A stretch of 64,000 bases of DNA from Chryseobacterium takakiae. GTDB taxonomy: Bacteria; Bacteroidota; Bacteroidia; Flavobacteriales; Weeksellaceae. The stretch spans positions 62,001-126,000 of the forward strand of contig NZ_FQVO01000002.1 of NCBI RefSeq assembly GCF_900129385.1, read 5' to 3'. Position numbers and translations under genes: made by a program. Below, piece after piece: positions 27,593 to 35,188 of the stretch. The notes below the pieces were generated by a model. That model made no database searches and was not told the DNA's origin. It worked only from the letters and a program-made list of their open reading frames with translations. Position 1 is the stretch's first letter. Every line of letters starts with the position of its first letter.

Positions 27593-28165
27593 ATGGCAGA
27601 AGTACAAGTACAGGAAAAAGGCGCCAAAGGCGGCAAGGTACGTTCCAAGAAACAGAGTACCAGAGTCGATATGACTCCGATGGTGGACTTGGGTTTTCTA
27701 TTGATTACCTTCTTTATGTTCACAACCACATTCTCTAAACCGAATGTAATGGATTTGGGTCTTCCGGCAAAACCGAAAGAAAAAGACAAAAAACCACCTC
27801 CAACAGAAATTAAACTTTCTAATTCTATTTCTTTATTATTAGGTAAAGACAATAAGATCTTTTGGCATCAACAGGATAATACATCCTTAACAGATCAGAA
27901 TCTTAATGAAACGACTTTTGATAGAGAGGGAATCAGAAAAGTTATTGAGCAGGCAAAAGCAAATGCAGCTGATAAATCCAAATTTACCGTGATTATCAAG
28001 CCTACTGACGATGCTGTATATAAAAACTTTGTAGATATTCTTGACGAAATGGCAATTACCAAAAGTGAACAGTACGGGGTTACCGATCTTAAGCCTTGGG
28101 AAAAAGCTATTTATGATAGAAAAGTTGGGAATTCTGGTGCTGCTGCAGCACCGGCTACTAAGTAA
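27593..28165 (+). CDS. exbD: ExbD family biopolymer transporter (second copy)
   Basis: A 190-residue ExbD with TRVDMTPMVDLGFLLITFFMF as its membrane helix and catalytic Asp, then NVMDLGLPAK and a periplasmic domain ending in GVTDLKPWEKAIYD. It closely resembles the ExbD encoded alone at 11039-11566. The Ala/Pro-rich tail is probably disordered. It lies between the first exbD and tonB in the operon. Confidence 0.92.
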   Translation: MAEVQVQEKGAKGGKVRSKKQSTRVDMTPMVDLGFLLITFFMFTTTFSKPNVMDLGLPAKPKEKDKKPPPTEIKLSNSISLLLGKDNKIFWHQQDNTSLTDQNLNETTFDREGIRKVIEQAKANAADKSKFTVIIKPTDDAVYKNFVDILDEMAITKSEQYGVTDLKPWEKAIYDRKVGNSGAAAAPATK

Positions 28166-28189
28166 CTTAAACCATAAAATTGTAAATCT

Positions 28190-29029
28190 ATGGCAAATGA
28201 AAATGTGTACGATCCAAATCTTACTTTAGATGAGATTGTATTTGAAAATAGAAACAAAGAATATGGTGCATACGATCTAAGACATCAGTATCCTAGGCTG
28301 CTGACAAAATCTTTTATCGTTGGAACAGCAATATTCCTTGTTGCGGCATTGTCTCCTTTTATTTATCTTACCATTAAAAGATTAACTGAACCGCCTAAAC
28401 AAGAAGTAAAGGCGGATTTAGTGGAAATCCTTCAGGAAGATAAAATTATTGAGCAGCCAAAAGAAGAAGAACCACCTCCACCACCTCCACCACCAAAAGA
28501 GGAGGAAAAAATTGAAATTATTCAGAACGTGGTTCCGGAGCCTGTAAAAGCTCCGAAAATTGAAACTCCACCGCCTCCAATTTCTAAACAGTTAGAAACA
28601 ACAACTGGTCTGGTAAATCAGGAAGGGGTAAAGGCTCCGGCTTATACTCCACCGCCACCACCGCCATCAACAGGTACAAAAGCTTCAACAGCTGAGGTTA
28701 AACCTCAGGTATCTAATGACGTTTATGAATCCGTTGATCAACCGGCAGACTTTAGTGGAGGGGGACTTAATGGTTTTAGATCTAAATTCACGAATAATTT
28801 TGACAGTTCTTCATTAGAAGGTGAAGGTACTTTAAGTACGGAAATTACTTTCGTTGTTGAGAGAGACGGTTCATTAAGCCAGATTAAGGCAACGGGACCT
28901 AATTCAGATTTCAACAGAGAAGCTGAAAGAACGGTTAAAAGTATAAAAATCAAGTGGAATCCAGGTAAAGTTAACGGACAGCCGGTTCGTTCTCGTTTCA
29001 GATTCCCTGTTAAGATGAATTTTGAATAA
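28190..29029 (+). CDS. tonB: Energy transducer TonB
   Basis: TonB spans the periplasm and delivers energy from ExbB/ExbD to outer-membrane receptors. The 279-residue protein has a single transmembrane segment near residues 45-65 (SFIVGTAIFLVAALSPFIYL), a Pro/Glu/Lys-rich spacer with several polyproline runs, and a C-terminal TonB domain (STEITFVVERDGSL, VKSIKIKWNPGKVNGQPVRSRF). The cytoplasmic start LDEIVFENRNKEYGAYDLR is a Bacteroidota hallmark. It ends the operon at a strong terminator. Confidence 0.94.
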   Translation: MANENVYDPNLTLDEIVFENRNKEYGAYDLRHQYPRLLTKSFIVGTAIFLVAALSPFIYLTIKRLTEPPKQEVKADLVEILQEDKIIEQPKEEEPPPPPPPPKEEEKIEIIQNVVPEPVKAPKIETPPPPISKQLETTTGLVNQEGVKAPAYTPPPPPPSTGTKASTAEVKPQVSNDVYESVDQPADFSGGGLNGFRSKFTNNFDSSSLEGEGTLSTEITFVVERDGSLSQIKATGPNSDFNREAERTVKSIKIKWNPGKVNGQPVRSRFRFPVKMNFE

Positions 29030-29050
29030 TTCTATCTTTAAATAATAATT

Positions 29051-29087
29051 AAAAAGAGAAGCATATGCTTCTCTTTTTATTTTTTTT
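29051..29087 (+). terminator. Terminator after tonB
   Basis: A fully palindromic segment (29051-29078, AAAAAGAGAAGCAT and its complement) is followed by a run of T residues. Confidence 0.85.
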
Positions 29088-29101
29088 GGTATTTTTGTTA
29101 T

Positions 29102-29299
29102 ATGATGTTCAATTGGTTATCCCTCATTACGGGATTGTTTTATATCGTTTTGGGAATTGTAGTTATTCTTTACAAATTCTTTTTCACCGTTCTGGACCCC
29201 GGTGTGGCATATGCATTAGGAATATTGCTTATCCTGTACGGTATTTTCAGAATTTACAGAGCGATTACAAAAATTAAAAGTTCAGGAAATGAAGAATAG
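29102..29299 (+). CDS. Small two-helix membrane protein
   Basis: A 65-residue protein with two hydrophobic segments (LITGLFYIVLGIVVILYKFFF and VAYALGILLILYGIFRIY) and a charged C-terminus (RAITKIKSSGNEE). I know no function for it. Two adjacent ATGs could start it. It overlaps the PstS-like gene by 11 bp, so it is likely real and translationally coupled. Confidence 0.65.
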   Translation: MMFNWLSLITGLFYIVLGIVVILYKFFFTVLDPGVAYALGILLILYGIFRIYRAITKIKSSGNEE

Positions 29300-30161
29300 T
29301 ATTAAACTTATAATGCTGCTTTTCATTAGCATAATAGCAATAGGTTGTAAAAAAGAAGAAAGTTCCCCATCTTATAATAAAGGGGAAATGACGATTCTTA
29401 CCGATGAATCGTTTAAAAGTGTTACGGAAGCTTTGGCAGAAGGATATATGATTAATTATCCTGAAACAAAAATAAAGGTTGTCACCAAAAAGGAAGATCT
29501 TGGTTTCCTTGATCTCTTACATGATAAAGCAAGAATTGTGGTTATGTCAAGAGATTTGTCACCCGAAGAAATTAAAACCTACGAAGAACAGGTTGAGCTT
29601 AAATTTTTACCTTCAAGATTTGCAGCAGACGCCGTTGTTTTTGTTGTTCCTAAAGATTCTCCTAAAGAAAGCATTTCTATGGAAGAAATTGAGCAGGGAA
29701 TGCAATCAGATGATAAAAAGTTTATTTTCGACGGAACAAATTCCAGTAATTTAAATTTTGTTGCCCAAAAGATCAAAAAAGAGCCTAAGAATTTAAAATT
29801 CTCTGTTATCCCCGGTAATAAGAATATTATTGAAGAACTCAATAAATATCCTGATAAAATCGGTGTTATCGGTCTCAATACTTTTAGCCGACCTTATGAT
29901 AAAGAATCAGAGCAGCTGAGAGACATGGTCAAAATACTTCCTGTAGAATATAAAGGAAAACAATACAGCACAGACTTTGAAAATCTTCGTAAAATGAATT
30001 ATCCTTTCACCAGAATTTTGTATTTTTTAACAAATGAAGGTAATTTTAATATTGCAAATGGTTTTATAAGGTATTCCTGTACGCAGCTTGGCCAGATGAT
30101 TGTTCAGAAGGAAGGTTTGCAGCCTTACAATCTGTATAGAAGGGAAGTACAGATGCGTTAA
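29289..30161 (+). CDS. PstS-like substrate-binding lipoprotein
   Basis: A 290-residue lipoprotein (lipobox IAIGC, Cys20) resembling phosphate-binding PstS proteins. It has MTILTDESFKSVTEALAEGYMINYP near the N-terminus, RFAADAVVFVVPKDSP and NKNIIEELNKYPDKIGVIGLNTF. The typical phosphate-loop SGS motif is not obvious, so phosphate binding is uncertain. No pst permease genes are near. Homologues commonly follow the exbB-exbD-exbD-tonB cluster in flavobacteria, which suggests a link to TonB-dependent uptake. Confidence 0.75.
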   Translation: MKNSIKLIMLLFISIIAIGCKKEESSPSYNKGEMTILTDESFKSVTEALAEGYMINYPETKIKVVTKKEDLGFLDLLHDKARIVVMSRDLSPEEIKTYEEQVELKFLPSRFAADAVVFVVPKDSPKESISMEEIEQGMQSDDKKFIFDGTNSSNLNFVAQKIKKEPKNLKFSVIPGNKNIIEELNKYPDKIGVIGLNTFSRPYDKESEQLRDMVKILPVEYKGKQYSTDFENLRKMNYPFTRILYFLTNEGNFNIANGFIRYSCTQLGQMIVQKEGLQPYNLYRREVQMR

Positions 30162-30185
30162 AATATATTAAATTAACTTCTTACC

Positions 30186-30207
30186 CCAAAATAAATCCTT
30201 ATTTTGG
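30186..30207 (+). terminator. Possible hairpin after the PstS-like gene
   Basis: CCAAAATAA-ATCC-TTATTTTGG is a perfect 9-bp stem 25 bp past the stop. It lacks a T-run, so termination is uncertain. Confidence 0.35.
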
Positions 30208-30266
30208 TCTGGAAATTGTGTACAATATAAATTGAATTAGATTAGAAATATAAAATGAGAGATATA

Positions 30267-31904
30267 ATGAATATGAATGTAAAGAAGATTGCTTTTGGAG
30301 CGGCAGTGGTATTTTTCACCAATTTTGCTTTCGCGCAAACCGTACAGGATGGTATCAATAGTATGGATAGTGATAAATATGCTCAGGCAAAAGCCAATTT
30401 CACCAACATGATTACATCGGCACCTACTGCCGAAAACTATTTTTACCTTGGAAATACATATCTAAAGCAGGGAGAGCCAGACTTTGCGGCAGCTACAGAC
30501 AATTTCAATAAAGGTCTTGCAGCTGATAAAAAAAGTTATTTAAACAGAATCGGTTTAGCAGCCGTTAAACTCGGAAAAGGAGATAAAAATGCAATTGCAG
30601 AAATTCAGAGTATTGTTTCTGACTCTAGAGAAAAAGATGCAGAAGTATTATTCAGAGCTGCAGAAGCACTAACTTTATTTGAAAAGAACAATTCTCCTGA
30701 TTTAGCAATTCAGTATCTAAATAAAGCAATTGAAAGAGCGTCTAAAAAAGAAGTTCCTGCACATTATTATTATACTTTAGGTGATGCCTACAGATTAAAA
30801 AGAATGCCGGGTGATGCGATGACAGCCTATGACAAGGCGCTTCCTTTAGCTAAAAATAAAGCTTCCGTTTATACGAGAATGGGGACATTATGGATGGCTG
30901 CACAACAATGGCAGCAAGCTAAAACAAGCATTGATAAAGCTATTGCAACAGATCCTACCTATGCTCCGGCTTATAAAGCTCTAGCAGCATATGATATCAG
31001 ATATCAGCAAAATGCGAAAGCAACACAGGATCTTATCAATTATACTAAATATGCGGATGAAGATCCATATACACAGCTGGAAATTGCAAAACTTTATTTT
31101 ACAAATGAAGATTATGCAAATTCTAAGCAGGTTTTAGATAAGATTTTCGATAAAATTAATGATCCAATTAAGTTTAAGTTAAGAGCTTATCAATTGTATG
31201 CAGATGGGAAATATAATGAAGCAAAGCAAAATATTGATAATTTCGTTTCTCAGGCTGATAAATCAAGAGTACAGCCTGCAGATCAGGGATTGATGGGATT
31301 AATTGCTGCCGGATTGGCTAAAACTGAAACGGATGCTGCTAAAAAAACAGCATTAACAACAGAAGCACAGCAAAAAATTGCGATCGCAAAAGCCGCAAAG
31401 GACGAAACAATGAAATGGGATATGGAGCTTGCCAAAATCGCGGGTGGAGGAGCTTCCCAGTCTGATATTGATGCAGGACCAACAAATCCTGTTATTGAAG
31501 GACTAAAACAAAAAGTTGCTGCTAATGCTCAGGATTCGGATTCTTTGTTTAAGTTAGCAACTGCTTACCAAGATGCAAAAAACTGGAATGGAGCTATCCA
31601 AACGTGGCAGAAAATGACTGCGCTTCTTCCTGACTGGGCACCCGGTTATTACAGCTTAGGGTATTCTTATCAGCAGGCTGGTAACAATGATGCGGCAAAA
31701 ATTGCTTATGAAAAATTCATTAGTACAGTAAAACCGGCAGATCAGGAAGCTAATAAGCAGACACTTTCTTACGCATATTTTGCTGTCGCATATATGAGTA
31801 AAGATTCTGATCTTGCAAAAGCTAAAGATTATGTTGCAAAATCCGTTCAGTTAGATCCTACGTATCAGGACGCTGTTAAACTGAATGCAGAAATTAATAA
31901 ATAA
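30267..31904 (+). CDS. Tetratricopeptide repeat protein
   Basis: An exported TPR protein of about 545 residues. A signal peptide (MNMNVKKIAFGAAVVFFTNFAFAQ) is followed by many 34-residue helical repeats, for example AENYFYLGNTYLKQGEPDFAAATDNFNKGL, VYTRMGTLWMAAQQWQQAKTSIDKAI and APGYYSLGYSYQQAGNNDAAKIAYEKF. It probably scaffolds a periplasmic or outer-membrane complex. An alternative upstream ATG at 30255 adds four residues. It follows the TonB and PstS-like genes in the same direction and ends at a terminator. Confidence 0.85.
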   Translation: MNMNVKKIAFGAAVVFFTNFAFAQTVQDGINSMDSDKYAQAKANFTNMITSAPTAENYFYLGNTYLKQGEPDFAAATDNFNKGLAADKKSYLNRIGLAAVKLGKGDKNAIAEIQSIVSDSREKDAEVLFRAAEALTLFEKNNSPDLAIQYLNKAIERASKKEVPAHYYYTLGDAYRLKRMPGDAMTAYDKALPLAKNKASVYTRMGTLWMAAQQWQQAKTSIDKAIATDPTYAPAYKALAAYDIRYQQNAKATQDLINYTKYADEDPYTQLEIAKLYFTNEDYANSKQVLDKIFDKINDPIKFKLRAYQLYADGKYNEAKQNIDNFVSQADKSRVQPADQGLMGLIAAGLAKTETDAAKKTALTTEAQQKIAIAKAAKDETMKWDMELAKIAGGGASQSDIDAGPTNPVIEGLKQKVAANAQDSDSLFKLATAYQDAKNWNGAIQTWQKMTALLPDWAPGYYSLGYSYQQAGNNDAAKIAYEKFISTVKPADQEANKQTLSYAYFAVAYMSKDSDLAKAKDYVAKSVQLDPTYQDAVKLNAEINK

Positions 31905-31924
31905 TTTATTCTTAAATAATTATA

Positions 31925-31959
31925 AGACTTCCCAATCGTAATGTTTGGGAAGTTTTTAT
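31925..31959 (+). terminator. Terminator after the TPR gene
   Basis: GACTTCCCAA and TTGGGAAGTT pair around a short loop and are followed by TTTT. The same hairpin overlaps the -33 of bshB1. Confidence 0.75.
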
Positions 31960-31975
31960 TTAAATCATATCTTTG
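31943..31975 (+). promoter_or_regulatory. Promoter of bshB1 (leaderless transcript)
   Basis: TTTG (31943-31946), a 21-nt spacer and TATCTTTG (31968-31975) end only 5 bp before the bshB1 ATG at 31981, so transcription should start at or next to the start codon. Confidence 0.6.
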
Positions 31976-31980
31976 AGTGT

Positions 31981-32700
31981 ATGAAAATAGATATATTAGC
32001 TTTTGGTGCGCATCCGGACGATGTAGAATTAGGGTGCGGCGGAACAATCGTTAAAATGGTTTCTGAAGGTAAGATATGTGCTATTGTTGATCTTACCAGA
32101 GGAGAACTTGGTACAAGAGGAACTGAAGAGACAAGAAAAGCGGAAGCACACCATGCTGCAAAAATACTAGGTGTTGTTGCAAGAGAAAATCTGGGTATGA
32201 AAGACGGTTTTCTGGAAAATTCTGAAGAATACCAGATGAGAATCGTAAAAATGATTCGTAAATACAGGCCGGAAATCGTTTTAGCCAATGCAATTGATGA
32301 CAGGCACCCGGATCATGCAAAAGGAGCGAAATTAGTATCGGATGCATGCTTTTTAGCAGGGTTGAGAAAGATAGAGACGGTTCTTGAAGGTGAAAATCAG
32401 GAAGCCTGGAGACCGAAACATATATTCCACTATATACAATGGAAAAATATTGAGCCTGAATTTGTGATTGATATTTCTGAACATCTGGATAAAAAGATCG
32501 AAGCGTGTATGGCCTTTAAAACCCAGTTTTATGATCCCACTTCTAAAGAACCGGAAACACCAATCACCTCAAAAGATTTTTATGAGAGCTTAACGTACCG
32601 CGCTCAGGATTTGGGAAGACTTTCGGGAGTGACTTATGCTGAGGGATTTACGTCTGAGAAGCTGATTGCGATGAAAAATTTTGACGGAATTGTTTGGTAA
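31981..32700 (+). CDS. bshB1: Bacillithiol biosynthesis deacetylase BshB1
   Basis: BshB1 is a zinc LmbE-like deacetylase that converts N-acetylglucosaminyl-malate to glucosaminyl-malate in bacillithiol synthesis. The 239-residue protein has the metal site AHPDD (residues 10-14), LTRGELGTRGT, ANAIDDRHPDHAKGA with the second histidine pair, and a C-terminus with YRAQDLGRLSGVTYAEGF, diagnostic for BshB1. I start at 31981; the in-frame start at 31945 lies inside the preceding terminator and before the promoter. Confidence 0.94.
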   Translation: MKIDILAFGAHPDDVELGCGGTIVKMVSEGKICAIVDLTRGELGTRGTEETRKAEAHHAAKILGVVARENLGMKDGFLENSEEYQMRIVKMIRKYRPEIVLANAIDDRHPDHAKGAKLVSDACFLAGLRKIETVLEGENQEAWRPKHIFHYIQWKNIEPEFVIDISEHLDKKIEACMAFKTQFYDPTSKEPETPITSKDFYESLTYRAQDLGRLSGVTYAEGFTSEKLIAMKNFDGIVW

Positions 32701-32715
32701 TTAAAAAATCTTTCC

Positions 32716-32723
32716 TATATTTG
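32716..32723 (+). promoter_or_regulatory. -7 element of tRNA-His
   Basis: TATATTTG lies 12 bp before the tRNA 5' end. Confidence 0.6.
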
Positions 32724-32735
32724 CACTCACAAAAC

Positions 32736-32810
<75 letters not shown>

Positions 32811-32820
32811 CAAAACACAG

Positions 32821-32852
32821 TATCCTGCTTATAGTAAGCAGGATATTTTTTT
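32821..32852 (+). terminator. Terminator after tRNA-His
   Basis: TATCCTGCTTA-TAG-TAAGCAGGATA, a perfect 11-bp stem, is followed by seven T residues. Confidence 0.85.
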
Positions 32853-33306
32853 ATGATTCTTTTATAGAGTTATTTTTCCATATTTTTCTTAATTTTTTAT
32901 ATCTTCTATCTAAGTACCTAATAACAGGCTCTTCAGCATTTATAATAGATAAAGAATGCGACTTGCAAACTTGGAAAATAGAATCTTCAAACTAGTTTTC
33001 AAATCTTTAATGAAATTAAAACTACTTCTGAATTATCTGGTTGATTAATATTTTCTCTTTAGGTACAATTAAAATTCTTTCTTCTTCTATTGTTAGGAAA
33101 AGTAAATCAAAAAATATAAATTAATTATTGTAAAATTATAAGTATTTATAAATATTAATATGACCGTAAAATTATTTTATACTTTAATTATTTTTAAACA
33201 TAACTAAATATAAGAGTTTGTTTAGCTTAACTGTAATATGTTGTAATTCAAGATATTATTTTTTTTTACCATTAAAAAAAATATATTTGCAAAAAAAATA
33301 CATTTA
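32853..33306. other. A/T-rich intergenic region
   Basis: About 450 bp with very low GC content separate the tRNA terminator from the tail-fibre-like gene. No coding frame is credible. A TATATTTG -7 element at 33282-33289 probably drives the downstream gene. The composition change marks the start of the accessory region. Confidence 0.5.
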
Positions 33307-35172
33307 GTGAAAAAAATATTATTTACGATAAGTTCTCTTGTTGTTACATTCTCATCAGCACAAGCATGGAATATATCAGGAAACAACGGAACAAATCCGT
33401 CTACTAATTTCTTAGGGACTATAGATGCTCAACCTTTAATATTTAAAACAAATAATTCTGAAAAGGCAAGAATTACCCTTAATGGCAACGTAGGAATAGG
33501 AACGACAAATCCCCAAGAAAAATTGGAAATAAATGATGGATTTGTTACTGCGAAAAATTCCAATGTTGCTGTAACCCCAACAAATAAAGTTGGATTTCGC
33601 ATAAATGAATTAGGTAATGATATTTTTGAAATGTCCTACGCAAGAGACGGTCTCGGAATCTTGAAAATGAAAACGTTTGTGGATAATCCTATTTCATTTG
33701 GTACGACTAATACAGAAAGAATGAGGATTACATCTAATGGCAACGTAGGAATAGGAACGACAAATCCCCAAGAAAAATTGGAAATAAATGATGGATTTGT
33801 TACTGCAAAAAATTCCAATGTTGCTGTAACCCCAACAAATAAAGTTGGATTTCGCATAAATGAATTAGGTAATGATATTTTTGAAATGTCCTACGCAAGA
33901 GACGGTCTCGGAATCTTGAAAATGAAAACGTTTGTGGATAATCCTATTTCATTTGGTACGGCTAATACAGAAAGAATGAGGATTACATCTAATGGCAACG
34001 TAGGAATAGGAACAACAAATCCACAAGCTAAATTGGATGTAAATGGAGAAGCAAGAATTCTTCATGGGCTGGATATTTATGATGAAAGTGTTAATGGTTC
34101 TAATCTCAGAATATCGGGTAATGGTGGGTATATTCCATCAGGGATAACATTTACAGATACATCATACAATCAGGCAGGCCAAGTTGCAAGATGGTCCATT
34201 TGGAAAGGAAATACTTGGGCCAAAGGATTAGGATTTATGCGCTATGATGCGGTTAGTCCTTGTGGAACAGGGATTTGTGATGTTCCATTTTTCTTGGCAG
34301 ATACAGGTAATGTAGGGATAAATAATACATCGCCAGTAGCTAAATTGGATGTAAATGGAGACGTCAGAATAGCAAATATTCCTGCTTCCACATCTTCTAC
34401 AGACCAGCCATTAGTGATTGATGCGCAGGGATTTGTGAAGAAAGGTTCAGCAGCTAATGGAAATATGCCTCTTTCTGAAAAGCAAATAGTTAATGCAAGA
34501 GCTACAGGTTATGCTATTATAGCAGCTAAAAACCCAGGAATTAATTTTCCTGTTTTCGTAATCCCATGGGATGGTGTGAATACGTTGGAATATAATGCTA
34601 ATAACCAAATTGATCCTTCATGGCATCCTCAGGTTGTTATTAAAGGAAATTATTTTAATCAGCCTTTTGATGGTAGTGATTTTAGTATTTATAGCTCATT
34701 TGTCACAAGCCAAAGTGATTTTGATTTATATAAATCTACAGGTACTCAATGGTGGATCGTTTGTAGTACATTACCTTCTTTTAGTAAAAGCATTACATCT
34801 AATGAAAATACAGGTAATGTTGCCATTACTAATAAATTAGAAGCAAAAGAAATAAAAGTTACTCTTACTCCTACAGCAGATTTTGTTTTTGAAAAGGATT
34901 ATGGTTTGCCAAAACTTGAAGAAGTTGAGAAATTTATAAAAGAAAACAAACATTTACCAGAAATCGCTTCTGCAAAAGAAATGGAGAAAGAAGGGGTAAA
35001 TATCGGAGAATTTCAAATTAAGTTGCTTCAAAAAATTGAAGAACTTACATTATATTCTATTGATCTTAACAAAAAAAATAAAGAGCAAGAAGTCTTAATT
35101 AAAAGTCAGGCAGATATTCTTAAATCTTTACACGAAAGATTAGAGAAAATAGAAAAAGTAAAACAAAAGTAA
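33307..35172 (+). CDS. Tail-fibre-domain-like exported protein with internal duplication
   Basis: A 621-residue secreted protein starting at GTG (signal peptide VKKILFTISSLVVTFSSAQA). It contains four or more GNVGIGTTNP-type motifs, the repeat seen in phage tail-fibre-like surface proteins of Bacteroidota. Two 255-bp direct repeats (33481-33735 and 33736-33990) differ at only a few bases. The C-terminus has a LPEIASAKEMEKEGVNIGEFQ segment followed by a long heptad region (KLLQKIEELTLYSIDLNKKN), similar to an intramolecular-chaperone or peptidase-S74-like end, though a catalytic site is not visible. It probably forms a trimeric surface fibre. Confidence 0.78.
   Translation: MKKILFTISSLVVTFSSAQAWNISGNNGTNPSTNFLGTIDAQPLIFKTNNSEKARITLNGNVGIGTTNPQEKLEINDGFVTAKNSNVAVTPTNKVGFRINELGNDIFEMSYARDGLGILKMKTFVDNPISFGTTNTERMRITSNGNVGIGTTNPQEKLEINDGFVTAKNSNVAVTPTNKVGFRINELGNDIFEMSYARDGLGILKMKTFVDNPISFGTANTERMRITSNGNVGIGTTNPQAKLDVNGEARILHGLDIYDESVNGSNLRISGNGGYIPSGITFTDTSYNQAGQVARWSIWKGNTWAKGLGFMRYDAVSPCGTGICDVPFFLADTGNVGINNTSPVAKLDVNGDVRIANIPASTSSTDQPLVIDAQGFVKKGSAANGNMPLSEKQIVNARATGYAIIAAKNPGINFPVFVIPWDGVNTLEYNANNQIDPSWHPQVVIKGNYFNQPFDGSDFSIYSSFVTSQSDFDLYKSTGTQWWIVCSTLPSFSKSITSNENTGNVAITNKLEAKEIKVTLTPTADFVFEKDYGLPKLEEVEKFIKENKHLPEIASAKEMEKEGVNIGEFQIKLLQKIEELTLYSIDLNKKNKEQEVLIKSQADILKSLHERLEKIEKVKQK
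33481..33990 (+). repeat. Two tandem 255-bp near-identical repeats
   Basis: The units 33481-33735 and 33736-33990 encode the same 85 residues with very few base changes (for example GCG to GCA and ACGACT to ACGGCT). A third partial motif begins at 33991. The reading frame is kept because 255 is divisible by 3. Confidence 0.9.
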
Positions 35173-35188
35173 CCCTAAAATATTTCCG

